Source of the DNA: JAGPKI01 sp052034135
GTDB lineage: Bacteria > Caldisericota > Caldisericia > UBA6126 > JAGPKI01
NCBI GenBank assembly: GCA_052034135.1
Contig: JBPOJC010000039.1
Span: 1-64,000 of the forward strand
Direction: 5' to 3'
Length of the DNA stretch: 64,000 bases
The translations under genes and the position numbers were made by a program. The notes below the pieces were generated by a model, which worked only from the letters and a program-made list of their open reading frames with translations, made no database searches and had not been told where the DNA came from. Positions 34,352 through 44,538 of this stretch are shown here, piece after piece; the first letter of the stretch is position 1, and each line of letters begins with the position of its first letter.

Positions 34352-36490
34352 ATGGTTAAGAAACTTATTGGATTAATTGTTTTAATTTCCATTCTTTTTG
34401 TTTCCACTCCAATATTTTCTATTAACTTTTTCCCAGAAAGCAAGATTCCATCAAAATCTAAAATTACTGGAATTTATAATGCAGGAAAAACAGCTCGCTT
34501 TGGGAACCTACAACTCACTGAGGATTCAATTTATAAGAACAGATTTCTTTACTTACCTAATTTTGAAGATTCTATAGCGTCATTCGATTTGATAACTAAT
34601 AAATTTAAAATAGAACTAAAAGACATAATAAGCGAAACTCCATGCATAATATCTGGAAATTATCTATATGTAAGTGTTCCAGATTCTTCTTTTCGTTGTA
34701 TAAACCTTAAAACAAAGACTGTGGTGTGGACTTTTGATAACGATAAAGAAAGCATCTGGGTGATCCCAGTAATTTATGATGATTATATTGTTTTATGTAC
34801 TGAAAATAAAATATTTCTCCTAAATAAGAAGAGCGGAAGGCAAATATGGAAGTTTAGCGGAAAAACCTCACATAAACCTGTTATTAAAGATGATACAATA
34901 TTTGTAGAAATTAACGAAATACTAAATGCTATTGATTTAAAGACGGGGGAAATCAAATGGAAATACAAAACATCCTGTAAGGTTAATACACCACCTCTAA
35001 TTTACAATAATCAGTTAGTTCTTTTTTGTAACAATGGAAAAATAGAGATACTCGATATTGCTACAGGTGAAAATATCAAAAAAATAAAAGTTATTAATGC
35101 TGATTTTTCAAATTGGGATGAGCCTCCTGCTGTATTAGACGGAAATATAATTTACTTCACAGATGTATATGGTAATCTTTATTCTCTTGAATATTTTAGT
35201 GAAAAAGTCTCATTGCTTTATGAGGCAACTTTTTTTAGTAATCTTGATAGAATTTCATATAAACCAAAAATAGTAGAGAATAAACTATATCATAAAGATG
35301 GAGAAAATTTAATTGAGTTTGATATAGATACTTCTACTATAAATTGGAAATGCAATATTACTTCTCACTCGTTTCAATCACCACTCTTTTTAATGAAGAA
35401 TGAAATTTTTTTATTTTGCGAAGAATCTCTTGATGATCTTATCCTCTTTTCTGTTAAGTTTGAGAAAAGCGATGAAAAATGGGCAAAAAAAATAAGCGGC
35501 AATCTATTTTGCTCACCAAAAATCTGGAAGGATAGATTATACATAATTAGAACATCTAATATTTTGGAATGTTATAAAAAAGAGGATGGAGATATTTTGT
35601 GGAGCATTAAGATTCCCTCAGGAGAGGAAAAACTTCTAAATATTGATTCTGACAGAATATTCATTGGAGACTATAAAAATATTTATGTATATGACTGTTC
35701 GAACGGAAAGCAAATAAAAGAAATTAAATTAAACGAAGACAATGAATTTAAATATAAATCTTACAGTGTTAAAGGCAATAGCATTTACCTTATTACAGGA
35801 GATTATCTAAAATGCTATAACATTCAAAAAGAGCAAATGATTTGGGAAACTTTTATTTTCTCATATCCAGAATTCCCGCTTGTACAATATATAGACGACT
35901 TATTATATGTTTCTTACATGGATTTCATGAATATTATATATTATCTTCGCTGTATCAACCCAGAAAACGGTAATAAACTATGGGAAATTTGTTCAGATGA
36001 TTATTTTGAACAATTAACGATTAGAGATAACATTCTTTTCTACTATGAAGAAAACTCAGTAAAAGCAATAAATACCTATGATGGGAAGCAACTCTGGGAA
36101 AAAAATATTCCTGCATTTGATAAGAACATTAAAATCACTTTAGATAATAATAACTTATATATATGCTTGTCCTCCCTTACAAAAAATATTTCTTCTTATA
36201 TGCTCGAGATAATTTCGTTATCAGCGGAAGATGGGAAAGAGCTCTGGATTGAAACACTGATTCATTCTTATGGATATGGTTACAAATCTCAACTAACTAA
36301 CGTTAAATTTAGTAATGATAATATAGTATTGTGTCTAAACTCGAGGTCTTTGTTGACCTTTAACACTAAAAGCAAGAAATTTCTTTGGGTTTATTATCCA
36401 GAAAGCATAATTAACGAATATTTTCAAGTAGACGATAATACTTTATATATTTGTACGCGTGAAGGATTTACGTATGCAATAGCTATTTAA
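34352..36490 (+). CDS. Exported PQQ-type beta-propeller protein
   Basis: The 712-residue protein has a signal peptide (about residues 1-23). The rest is a chain of PQQ/YncE-like blades (KSGRQIWKF, KTGEIKWKY, EDGDILWSI, ENGNKLWEI, YDGKQLWEK, EDGKELWIE), enough for two propellers. There is no stalk domain or C-terminal anchor, unlike the propeller at 29927. TTAGGAGATG precedes the ATG. Such proteins often act as scaffolds at the surface. No PQQ-enzyme catalytic residues could be identified. Confidence 0.75.
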   Translation: MVKKLIGLIVLISILFVSTPIFSINFFPESKIPSKSKITGIYNAGKTARFGNLQLTEDSIYKNRFLYLPNFEDSIASFDLITNKFKIELKDIISETPCIISGNYLYVSVPDSSFRCINLKTKTVVWTFDNDKESIWVIPVIYDDYIVLCTENKIFLLNKKSGRQIWKFSGKTSHKPVIKDDTIFVEINEILNAIDLKTGEIKWKYKTSCKVNTPPLIYNNQLVLFCNNGKIEILDIATGENIKKIKVINADFSNWDEPPAVLDGNIIYFTDVYGNLYSLEYFSEKVSLLYEATFFSNLDRISYKPKIVENKLYHKDGENLIEFDIDTSTINWKCNITSHSFQSPLFLMKNEIFLFCEESLDDLILFSVKFEKSDEKWAKKISGNLFCSPKIWKDRLYIIRTSNILECYKKEDGDILWSIKIPSGEEKLLNIDSDRIFIGDYKNIYVYDCSNGKQIKEIKLNEDNEFKYKSYSVKGNSIYLITGDYLKCYNIQKEQMIWETFIFSYPEFPLVQYIDDLLYVSYMDFMNIIYYLRCINPENGNKLWEICSDDYFEQLTIRDNILFYYEENSVKAINTYDGKQLWEKNIPAFDKNIKITLDNNNLYICLSSLTKNISSYMLEIISLSAEDGKELWIETLIHSYGYGYKSQLTNVKFSNDNIVLCLNSRSLLTFNTKSKKFLWVYYPESIINEYFQVDDNTLYICTREGFTYAIAI

Positions 36491-36541
36491 TTGTGTTGTA
36501 TAAATGCAAGAATTATTCTTATTTTATATAACAACCTAACC

Positions 36542-37282
36542 TTAAGTTCTGATTTTGTTCAGCAATTCCTTTGCGTTTTTTATGGCATAACCGCCAAAAT
36601 CATTGTTAAAATAGCAATAAACATCGATTCCTTGCGAAAGCCAGCTATTAATCCTATCAGCCCATACATTTAGCTCTTTATCTGAATAATCTGACCCATA
36701 TAGCACTTTTCCACCATGCATTCTTATGTATGCAAAACTTCCAGTAATTTTTAGACTCAATGGCCATCTGGGCGAATCTACAGAGCAAATGGTAATATTA
36801 CTATAATTTTTCAAAAAATTATAAACTTCTTCATCAAACCAGCTTTCATTTCTGAACTCAAAAGCATAAAGATGGTTACCATCCAATTCAGAAAGCATCT
36901 CCACAAAATTCCCAAATAAAGGTAAATCTACCTTCAGTGAAGGAGGAAGTTGAAAAAGAAATGGACCAAGCTTATCGTTAAGATTTTTTGATCTCTCAAG
37001 AAACGTATTCCACTCATCATTACAATCCTTTAGCTTCTTTATATGCGTTATATATCGTGAGACTTTAACAGAAAAAATAAAACCTTCATTAACTCTTTTT
37101 GCCCAGTTTGAGAATACATCTGGCTTAGGCAATCTGTAAAAAGGACTGTTGAGCTCTACAGTATTGAAACATTCTGAGTAGTATTCGAGTTGTTTTGATC
37201 TTGGAAGATCGAATGGATAAAATACTCCTTTCTCCCAATGTTGATAAGAAAAGCCAGATGTTCCAATATAAATTTTAGTCAT
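36542..37282 (-). CDS. DUF72 (YecE-like) TIM-barrel protein
   Basis: The family is marked by IGTSGFSYQHW, VELNSPFYRLP and the C-terminal YCYFNNDFGGYAIKNA. The 246-residue length is typical. DUF72 proteins adopt a TIM barrel of unknown biochemical role; a metal or nuclease-like site has been suggested. It appears to stand alone and converges with the propeller gene, with 51 nt between stop codons. Confidence 0.9.
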   Translation of the reverse strand: MTKIYIGTSGFSYQHWEKGVFYPFDLPRSKQLEYYSECFNTVELNSPFYRLPKPDVFSNWAKRVNEGFIFSVKVSRYITHIKKLKDCNDEWNTFLERSKNLNDKLGPFLFQLPPSLKVDLPLFGNFVEMLSELDGNHLYAFEFRNESWFDEEVYNFLKNYSNITICSVDSPRWPLSLKITGSFAYIRMHGGKVLYGSDYSDKELNVWADRINSWLSQGIDVYCYFNNDFGGYAIKNAKELLNKIRT

Positions 37283-37387
37283 CGTTATAATTTATTTAGT
37301 ATATTTTTGTACCTCTTCAATTTTATTCTAAAAATCAATTTACAGATATAATTGCTAAAAATAATAAAAGAGATTTAATGGCAATAA

Positions 37388-38845
37388 CTAATCTTTTAGT
37401 AGTTCTTTTGGAGTAATATTCCGTTTACCACCTGGCAAAAGAAATGTTGATAGAAACAAAGTTATAATAGAAATTAATATGCAGGCAAAAACTACATCAA
37501 AATTGAACGGATATCTGCCACTACAAATGTAAAAACCATACCATATTCCAGCAATTATAAAAGCAGAAACAATAGAAATTATTGCGGACTTAGAAGATGG
37601 TTTAGCCCAATAAATTCCACAAGCCAATATGATGAACGCTGAACTTCTCATTGCGTAATTAAGGTAGGTTGCTATTGGAAGCTCTTTTGTTATTAATGCC
37701 ATTATTATACTTATAATTCCAGCAACTAATATACCAATACGTGTTATAAAAGCTATTTTTTTATCAGAAATATTTTTGTCACCTCTTTGATAGATATCTT
37801 TTGTAAACATTGTAGCCATTCCCAGAAGTATAAGTGCCTCAGTAGAAGCAATAGCTGCAAACACCCCAGCCATTGCAAAACCTCCTATTAAAGAATTTGG
37901 AATTTTCATTAGAGCTAATGGTAAAGCAAGCCTTGTATCCGAAGATGCATATCCACCGTTTAAAGCTACGCCAGCCATAACTATACTTGTAACAAGTAAT
38001 CCAAGTGGTGCTACAACAATGGGAGCTATAAGAGACGCTTTTTTAGCAGTTTTGGTATCTTTTGCAGCAAAGATTGGTTGAACGCTTGCTTGTGCAGCAA
38101 AAGCCCCAGCAATACCTCCGACAATCCAGGCTAAAACCTGCTCTGTTCCCATACCGAATAGATTCAAAGCATTTGCGCTCGTTAACTCAAGAGCTTCTGT
38201 ATTAGATAATGCATCAAGCTTAGCTATTAGACCAGGATACCATGCTACTTCATTCATATACCAAAAGTAAGCAATTCCAAGAGATGACAATATGACTACT
38301 ACATGGATGAAATTAGTTAATGCAACGCCAAACATCCCTCCTGCTAATGTGTAAATCGTGATACCTAAGCCTGCAATAATTATAGCAATATTAATATTCA
38401 TACTTAATGCCCCAGAAAAGAGTGATCCAATCGAAGATATTTGAACACTTGATAAAAATAGATATGCAACTATAAAGAAAACTGCTGAAATTAACCTCAA
38501 ATCTTTATTATAGAGCTTCTCGAGCATTTCAGGTATGGTTACAATTTTCTTCCGTCTATAAAGAGTAGCCCATGTTAAGCCAAAAATAAATACACCAATA
38601 GAAGTTGAAATGTTATACCAAATTGGGCTTATACCATATTTATAAGCCCATTGTCCAACTGCTACTGTGCTTGTGCCTCCAAGCCATTCACCAGCTATTG
38701 CGAATATTGTTAGAGAAAGTCCTAAATTTCTACCTGCGACAAGGAGATCAAACGAATTTTTAACGAATTTTTTCGCAAATATTCCAACTAAGACAATTAT
38801 AAGAAAATAAATCATAATGATGAAAAACTGCGTACTTAATATCAT
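37388..38845 (-). CDS. Sodium/solute symporter (SSS family)
   Basis: The 485-residue protein has about 13 membrane helices, with the SSS-type helix containing AGEWLGGTSTVAVGQWAYKY near residues 51-70 and ILVGIFAKKF at the start. The family moves solutes such as proline, pantothenate or organic acids with Na+. Nothing in the sequence fixes the substrate. AAAGGAG and AAGGA lie before the ATG. It lies downstream of leuS on the same strand with a 92-nt gap. Confidence 0.85.
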   Translation of the reverse strand: MILSTQFFIIMIYFLIIVLVGIFAKKFVKNSFDLLVAGRNLGLSLTIFAIAGEWLGGTSTVAVGQWAYKYGISPIWYNISTSIGVFIFGLTWATLYRRKKIVTIPEMLEKLYNKDLRLISAVFFIVAYLFLSSVQISSIGSLFSGALSMNINIAIIIAGLGITIYTLAGGMFGVALTNFIHVVVILSSLGIAYFWYMNEVAWYPGLIAKLDALSNTEALELTSANALNLFGMGTEQVLAWIVGGIAGAFAAQASVQPIFAAKDTKTAKKASLIAPIVVAPLGLLVTSIVMAGVALNGGYASSDTRLALPLALMKIPNSLIGGFAMAGVFAAIASTEALILLGMATMFTKDIYQRGDKNISDKKIAFITRIGILVAGIISIIMALITKELPIATYLNYAMRSSAFIILACGIYWAKPSSKSAIISIVSAFIIAGIWYGFYICSGRYPFNFDVVFACILISIITLFLSTFLLPGGKRNITPKELLKD

Positions 38846-38937
38846 TATCCTTAAACACTACTCCTTTCTTATTTAAACCCCTCATCCAATACAGCACATT
38901 TCAAAAAATAAATTAAACCTTCTGCTAAAAATGTATT

Positions 38938-41355
38938 TTAATCTACCACAATATTCAAAAGCTTATTCTTTATATAAATAACCTTCTTTATGTTTTTACC
39001 TTCAATGTAAATTTTAACTTTATCATCTATTAAAGCTAAATTTTTTATCTCTTCCTCGTTTATTTCCTCGCTAACGAAAAGTTTACTTCTTAATTTACCA
39101 TTCACTTGAATGGGTATCTCAAGAATTTTATCTTTTGCAAGATCGTCTACATACTCTGGCCACTTTTCCTTAAAAATTGAGCAATTATGACCAAGGAGAC
39201 TCCATAATTCTTCACTAATATGAGGGGCAAATGGAGCAAGAAGAAGAGTTAAATTTTCTAAAGTAACTTTTGGTCTTTTAGGAAGTTTTAAAAGATTATT
39301 CACATATATCATCAATGCTGAAATAGCCGTATTAAAACCAAAATTCTCAATATCAAAAGACACTTTTTTTATAGTCTTATGCATTATACGAAGCGTATCC
39401 TCATCTGGAGATTCATTATTGATTTCTGTTTCATCGAATAAGCTCCATACCTTATTTATGAACCTTCTTATTCCTTCAACACCTTCGGTGCTCCACATCG
39501 TATCCTGATCAAACGGACCCATAAACATTTCATATATTCTTATTACATCTGCTCCGTATTGATCTATCACATCATCAGGGTTTATAACATTTCCAAGGGA
39601 TTTGGACATTTTCCTCCCATCTTCAGCTAAGACTAACCCCTGGTTTCTAAGCTTTAAAAATGGTTCAGGAGTATTAACTACACCAATATCAAATAGAAAT
39701 TTGTGCCAGAATCTTGCATAAAGTAAGTGCAAAACAGCATGTTCAGCACCACCAATATAAAGGTCCACTGGAAGCCAATAATTTATTTTATCTTTATTAG
39801 CTAATTCGCTATCATTATGTGGATCAACATACCTGATATAATACCAGCAAGAACCAGCCCATTGAGGCATTGTATTGGTCTCTCTTTTTGCTTTACCGCC
39901 ACATTTAGGACAATTAACAGTTACCCAATCTTCAATCAATGCAAGAGGAGACTCTCCTGTTCCACTTGTTTCATAATAAGGCACATCTGGAAGAGTTAAA
40001 GGTAATTGATCATAAGGAAGTGGTACTGCCCCACATTTCTCGCAGTGTACTATAGGGATTGGCTCTCCCCAGAATCGTTGCCTCGAAAAGACCCAATCTC
40101 TCAGTTTGTATTTTACAACTTTTTTCCCAGCTCCCATATTTTCAAGATATTCTGTAATTGCTTTTCTTGCTTCAATTGAATTCATGCCATTGAACTGAGA
40201 AGAATTTATCATAACTCCCTCATTCTCATAGGCTTCATTGAGTAAATTTTCTTCCAGCTCAGGTTTTATCACTTGAACTATTGGTAAGTTGTACTTTACT
40301 GCAAATTCAAAATCTCTTTGATCATGGGCAGGAACTGCCATAATAGCCCCAGTTCCATAAGTTAATAGCACATAATCAGCTACATATATTGGTAGAATCT
40401 GGCCATTTACTGGATTAATTGCAAATAGATTCGTAAAAATACCTTCTTTCTCCTTTATTAAAGATGTTCTTTCAAGGTCACTTTTTGATTTTATTCTGTT
40501 TCTATACTCCTCTAAATTCTCCCTTTCAGTTCCTGTTAAAAGTTCCGATAGTATAGGATGCTCTGGAGCAAGAACCAAATAAGTCGCACCAAAAATGGTG
40601 TCTGGTCTTGTTGTAAATACTTTAATAACTTTATCAGCGTCCTTTATTTTAAAATTTATTTCAACCCCCTCTGATTTACCAATCCAATTTTTTTGCATAG
40701 TTACTATCTTTTCCGGCCAATCAAGAAGGTCTAAATCTTTAAGCAATCTATCAGCATAAGCAGTTATTTTTAGCATCCATTGACGCATATTCCTTCGCTC
40801 TATTTTAGCTCCACATCTTTCACAGATTCCCTGAATAACCTCTTCGTTTGCAAGGCCAGTCTTACAGGCTGGACACCAATTAATTGGAACATCTGCCTCA
40901 TAAGCAAGACCATTTTCGTACATTTTTAAGAATATCCACTGGGTCCACTTATAATAAGATGGATCCGAGGTGTTAATTTCTCTACTCCAATCATAAGAAA
41001 ACCCAAATCTTTTTATTTGTCGCTTAAAATTAACAATATTTTTGGCTGTTGCAATTTTAGGGTGAATTTTCATTTTTAAAGCATAATTTTCAGTTGGAAG
41101 ACCAAAAGCATCCCATCCCATAGGGTGAAGAACATTTAAGCCTTCCATCATTCTCTTCCTTGCAATTATGTCGCTTGCAGTGTAACCTTCAGGATGTCCA
41201 ACATGCAACCCTTCTGCAGAGGGATATGGAAACATATCAAGAATATAAAACTTCTTTTTGCTGTTATCTTCTTTTACTTCATACAAACTTTCCTCTTCCC
41301 AGATTTTTTGCCATTTCTCTTCAATTTTCTTAAAGTCATAAATATCTTTTCTCAT
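38938..41355 (-). CDS. leuS: Leucyl-tRNA synthetase
   Basis: LeuRS charges tRNA-Leu with leucine. MFPYPSAEGLHVGHPEGYT holds the HIGH-type motif (HVGH 51-54) and GRKMSKSLGN the KMSKS motif (582-586). The zinc motif WCPACKTGLANEEV...CERCG and the CP1 editing domain (TTRPDTIFG, YGTGAIMAVPAHDQRD) are intact. The 805-residue length is typical. AAGGT precedes the ATG. A TATAAT on the minus strand near 41402 overlaps the -10 of the divergent gene. Confidence 0.98.
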   Translation of the reverse strand: MRKDIYDFKKIEEKWQKIWEEESLYEVKEDNSKKKFYILDMFPYPSAEGLHVGHPEGYTASDIIARKRMMEGLNVLHPMGWDAFGLPTENYALKMKIHPKIATAKNIVNFKRQIKRFGFSYDWSREINTSDPSYYKWTQWIFLKMYENGLAYEADVPINWCPACKTGLANEEVIQGICERCGAKIERRNMRQWMLKITAYADRLLKDLDLLDWPEKIVTMQKNWIGKSEGVEINFKIKDADKVIKVFTTRPDTIFGATYLVLAPEHPILSELLTGTERENLEEYRNRIKSKSDLERTSLIKEKEGIFTNLFAINPVNGQILPIYVADYVLLTYGTGAIMAVPAHDQRDFEFAVKYNLPIVQVIKPELEENLLNEAYENEGVMINSSQFNGMNSIEARKAITEYLENMGAGKKVVKYKLRDWVFSRQRFWGEPIPIVHCEKCGAVPLPYDQLPLTLPDVPYYETSGTGESPLALIEDWVTVNCPKCGGKAKRETNTMPQWAGSCWYYIRYVDPHNDSELANKDKINYWLPVDLYIGGAEHAVLHLLYARFWHKFLFDIGVVNTPEPFLKLRNQGLVLAEDGRKMSKSLGNVINPDDVIDQYGADVIRIYEMFMGPFDQDTMWSTEGVEGIRRFINKVWSLFDETEINNESPDEDTLRIMHKTIKKVSFDIENFGFNTAISALMIYVNNLLKLPKRPKVTLENLTLLLAPFAPHISEELWSLLGHNCSIFKEKWPEYVDDLAKDKILEIPIQVNGKLRSKLFVSEEINEEEIKNLALIDDKVKIYIEGKNIKKVIYIKNKLLNIVVD

Positions 41356-41373
41356 TTTTTTACCTTAAACCCC

Positions 41374-41407
41374 TTTACATAGGAAAGTTTTTTCGTTAGA
41401 TTATAAG
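41374..41407. promoter_or_regulatory. Overlapping divergent promoters between leuS and the PEGA gene
   Basis: On the plus strand, TTTACA (41374-41379) and TAGATT (41397-41402) are 17 nt apart. On the minus strand, a TATAAT lies at about 41401-41406. The two -10 regions overlap, so transcription of the two genes may compete. The plus-strand start would fall only a few nt before the ATG at 41415. Confidence 0.45.
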
Positions 41408-41414
41408 CTAAAAT

Positions 41415-42005
41415 ATGAAAAATAAAAAATACTTAATTATTTTAATTATAATTGTTGTCTTAGCCCTAGGTGGAGGAATTTATTTCTTTTATTTCTCGCA
41501 TAGTAAAACTAATCCAAAAGAAAATATATCTAATCCTACAACCAATGAAAAAAAAGAAGAAAAAGCAAAAGTAGATGTTCCTGTAGTTATAGATGTGAGC
41601 AATTCAGACAATGCAAAGATTTACATCGATGGTGACCTTGTCGGAGAGGGTAAAGCAGAAGTAAAAGTCAAAGAAGGAGTACATTCTCTTAGAGTAGTTG
41701 ATGAAAATAAGGGTGAATACACAGAACCATTTTTCCTTAGTAAAGATGTAGGAACATTTAGAAAAACAGTTGCTGTCCAACCAAAAGGAAGAGCAATAAC
41801 TTTCATTACCAATATTGACAATTGCACCATATACATAGATGGAACAAAAATAATAACTTTTAATGGTTCAATTGAATTAATGATTCCCTTAGGGAAACAT
41901 ACAATAGAAATCACACGTGAAGGATATGAAAGTTTTAAAAAAGAACTCGATATTACTGAAAATTTTACGACTTCTTTGAATATTTCTTTAAAAAAGAAAA
42001 ACTAA
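41415..42005 (+). CDS. Membrane-anchored PEGA-domain protein
   Basis: A single membrane helix (residues 5-27) is followed by a Lys/Glu-rich linker and two PEGA-type domains (about 57-115 and 118-195; KIYIDGDLVGEG, TIYIDGTKI, GKHTIEITREGYESFKKEL). PEGA domains are extracellular beta domains found in surface-layer and signalling proteins. There is no ribosome-binding site at the ATG, which lies 12 nt after a -10-like box. It precedes a small membrane protein by 19 nt. Confidence 0.75.
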   Translation: MKNKKYLIILIIIVVLALGGGIYFFYFSHSKTNPKENISNPTTNEKKEEKAKVDVPVVIDVSNSDNAKIYIDGDLVGEGKAEVKVKEGVHSLRVVDENKGEYTEPFFLSKDVGTFRKTVAVQPKGRAITFITNIDNCTIYIDGTKIITFNGSIELMIPLGKHTIEITREGYESFKKELDITENFTTSLNISLKKKN

Positions 42006-42024
42006 TGGAAAGGAGTATCAAGAG

Positions 42025-42264
42025 ATGAAAAAAGCTCTTTATTTAATTCTTGGTGTAATTGTTGCAATTTTTGGTTTATGGCTGCTTATCATATGGTGGC
42101 CCTTCTTTGTGGTCTTTCTAAAAGGTGTGCTTGGACCAATTGTAATATTGGTCGGATTAATAATATTTATAATCGGATGGATGACTCCAGCAAAGGAAGA
42201 AACATTCGAGGAGCCATTATTGGAACCAGAAGCAAAACCCGAAGAAGAGGAGAAAAAAGAATAA
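42025..42264 (+). CDS. Small two-helix membrane protein
   Basis: The 79-residue protein has two hydrophobic helices (about 4-26 and 30-52) and an acidic, Glu/Lys-rich tail. AAAGGAG lies before the ATG, so it is translated in the same transcript as the PEGA protein. No family is recognised. A second frame overlaps it but lacks a matching start. Confidence 0.6.
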   Translation: MKKALYLILGVIVAIFGLWLLIIWWPFFVVFLKGVLGPIVILVGLIIFIIGWMTPAKEETFEEPLLEPEAKPEEEEKKE

Positions 42265-42283
42265 TATTTTCTAACTTTTAATT

Positions 42284-43642
42284 CTATATGTGAAGTGGTA
42301 ATCCAATTGCCACTTCACATACTTCTCCAAATACTTCTGAAAAAGTCGGATGCGGAAAAGTTATATCAGTAAGCTTTTGAATGCCGATTTTCTCCTTTAT
42401 AGCTATTTCTGCTGAAGCTATTAATTCAGTTGCATTTTCACCAACAATTGTACAACCTGTTATATAATTATCTTCAGTAAATATTTTTATCAAACCTTCT
42501 TTTATTGCGTGGGCTCTCGCTCTTCCATTTGCTGAATATGGGAATATGAAACTTTTCTCACCTTTAGTTTTCCCAACAGATGCAAACTCAGGCATTGAAT
42601 AAACGCATCTTGGCATTAAGTCATAATTTATAGGTTTTGTTTCTTTATCAAATATTTTACAGGATGCAATTATTGCCTCCTTGTATGCTGTGTGTGCAAG
42701 CATGGATTTCCCGTTTACATCCCCTATTGCAAAAACATCAGGGTTACTTGTCTGCATATAATCATTTATAACGATACCTTTAGCTGAGTATTCAACATTT
42801 AAAGGCTTTAAAATACTCTCAATAATGTTTGGCTTTCTTCCAGCTGCAACAAGAACCACATCAAATATCTCTTCAACTAAACTTCCTTCTCTATTCAGGG
42901 AAAGTTTAATTTCATTTTTACTGGAATCTACTTCAAGGTTTTCCACTTTACAGGAAGTTATAATATTTATTCCTGACTTTAGAAGTGATTTATTTAATAT
43001 TTCAACAGATTCACTATCCTCGCCAGGTAAAATCTGATTCATCATTTCGACTATCGTTACATTACAACCTAACGCTTTATAAATAATTCCAAACTCTAAT
43101 CCTACTGCTCCTCCACCGATAACTAATAACCTTTTAGGTATTTCTTTAAGTAAGAGTGCATAATCGCTTGTTATTACTTTATCACCATCAAATTCAATTT
43201 TAGGTATTTTAGATACAACTGAACCTGACGCAATAATCAGTTTATCAAAATTTACTTTTTCTTCTTTATCTTCTGTAGTTTTTAAAATTACGTTTTTATC
43301 TTGAACCTCTACTGCCTCTCCTTTTACCACTGTAACATTATTCTTTTTTAAAAGATATTCAATACCCTGTCTTGACATAATAACTGCTTTGTTTGAATGC
43401 GACCTTATTTTGTTAATATCATAATTTAAATCACTAAAATTGACTCCGAGCTGTTCAATCTTTTCTCTTTCTAATAATGGATGAACGCTTTTAAGAATTG
43501 CTTTTGTTGGGATACAACCTTTATTTACACATGTACCACCAACATTTTCTTTCTCAATCAGTGTGACCTCTCCCCCTATTTGTGAAGCTCTTATAGCAGC
43601 AACATAACCTGCAGGACCACCACCAATTATTACTATTTTCAC
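42284..43642 (-). CDS. lpdA: Dihydrolipoamide dehydrogenase (E3-type flavoprotein)
   Basis: This is an FAD/NAD disulfide oxidoreductase. GGGPAG (7-12) binds FAD, CVNKGC (Cys38/Cys43) is the redox disulfide, IGGGAVGLEFG binds NAD, FAIGDVNG is the second FAD motif, and HPTFSEVFGE carries the catalytic His-Glu pair. There is no lipoyl domain. No 2-oxo-acid dehydrogenase or glycine-cleavage partner genes lie nearby, so its complex cannot be named; a related reductase function is possible. Confidence 0.9.
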   Translation of the reverse strand: MKIVIIGGGPAGYVAAIRASQIGGEVTLIEKENVGGTCVNKGCIPTKAILKSVHPLLEREKIEQLGVNFSDLNYDINKIRSHSNKAVIMSRQGIEYLLKKNNVTVVKGEAVEVQDKNVILKTTEDKEEKVNFDKLIIASGSVVSKIPKIEFDGDKVITSDYALLLKEIPKRLLVIGGGAVGLEFGIIYKALGCNVTIVEMMNQILPGEDSESVEILNKSLLKSGINIITSCKVENLEVDSSKNEIKLSLNREGSLVEEIFDVVLVAAGRKPNIIESILKPLNVEYSAKGIVINDYMQTSNPDVFAIGDVNGKSMLAHTAYKEAIIASCKIFDKETKPINYDLMPRCVYSMPEFASVGKTKGEKSFIFPYSANGRARAHAIKEGLIKIFTEDNYITGCTIVGENATELIASAEIAIKEKIGIQKLTDITFPHPTFSEVFGEVCEVAIGLPLHI

Positions 43643-43685
43643 TTTTTTCCCTCACTTTCAAAAAATCTATTATACTATATAAACT

Positions 43686-44531
43686 ATGATTGGAATTCAG
43701 CTCGTATTGTCAAGAGAGACAGACACTCTACTAAAAATGGTAGATATTCTTCAAATAGATTCTTTTCAATTCTTTCTTGATGGTAACTCCTTGCCACTCC
43801 ATAAATTGAAAGGATATGAATTAAGATCCACTTTAATAACTGCTAAAAAAACCTTTGGTATAAAGAAGATCTTTGTTCATGCACCTTATAATATTTATAT
43901 TGGTAGTAAAACCCGGTCTAAAAGAATAAGTCTATGGAAAAAAATTAAGGAAAAATTAAAACTTTGTGAAGATTTAAATCTTGATGGCTTAATTGTTCAT
44001 ACCTACATACCAATTAAAACAGAAATTAATGAAATAATAGATGAAGCAAATGATCTTCTTTTCGATTTTGTTTCTAAAGTTCCACTTCTTTTAGAAAATG
44101 TTTCTGTTAAAGACAAATATGGAAGTAATATGGAAAAGTTTGAGCAGTTCGTTAAAAATATGAAAACTATCATACCCATTGGGGTATGCCTGGACACGGC
44201 TCATCTGTTTGAAGCAGGTTATCATTTTGAGACAAAACCAATCGCTCAAGAGCTTTCTAAAAAATATCCAGAAGTATTTAAAGAAACTATTCTTGTTCAC
44301 TTAAATGATTCTAAGACACCTTGTGGTAGTTTTATAGATCAGCACGAAGAGCTTGGTAAGGGAGCCATTGGCTTAGGGGCACTCGGAGCTATAGTTTCAC
44401 TTTTTTCCAATGAAACTACTTTTATTACCGAACCACCCATTGATAACCTGGATAGCTATATTAGCAATGTAGAGACGCTAAGAGGTTTAGTTAAAGCAAA
44501 CATAAAAATAAAAATTGAGTCTATAGATTAG
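43686..44531 (+). CDS. Endonuclease IV-like (Nfo family) AP endonuclease
   Basis: The 281-residue TIM barrel shows endonuclease IV metal motifs: FVHAPYNIYI, LIVHTY, LLLENV, VCLDTAHLFEAGY, HLNDSKTPCGSFIDQHEELG, and FITEPP. It should cut DNA 5' of abasic sites using zinc. The ATG has no ribosome-binding site. TATACT (43671-43676) lies only 9 nt upstream, so the transcript is probably leaderless. It is divergent from lpdA and convergent with the DUF3006 gene. Confidence 0.85.
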   Translation: MIGIQLVLSRETDTLLKMVDILQIDSFQFFLDGNSLPLHKLKGYELRSTLITAKKTFGIKKIFVHAPYNIYIGSKTRSKRISLWKKIKEKLKLCEDLNLDGLIVHTYIPIKTEINEIIDEANDLLFDFVSKVPLLLENVSVKDKYGSNMEKFEQFVKNMKTIIPIGVCLDTAHLFEAGYHFETKPIAQELSKKYPEVFKETILVHLNDSKTPCGSFIDQHEELGKGAIGLGALGAIVSLFSNETTFITEPPIDNLDSYISNVETLRGLVKANIKIKIESID

Positions 44532-44538
44532 GAGAATA

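Noticed and set aside
36495..36535. Weak hairpin between convergent genes as a terminator
   Set aside because: The outer stem has mismatches, the inner one is 5 pairs, and no T-run follows.
42078..42281. 67-residue frame overlapping the small membrane protein
   Set aside because: Basic, low-complexity out-of-frame product without a ribosome-binding site; the 42025 frame has one and a membrane-protein profile.
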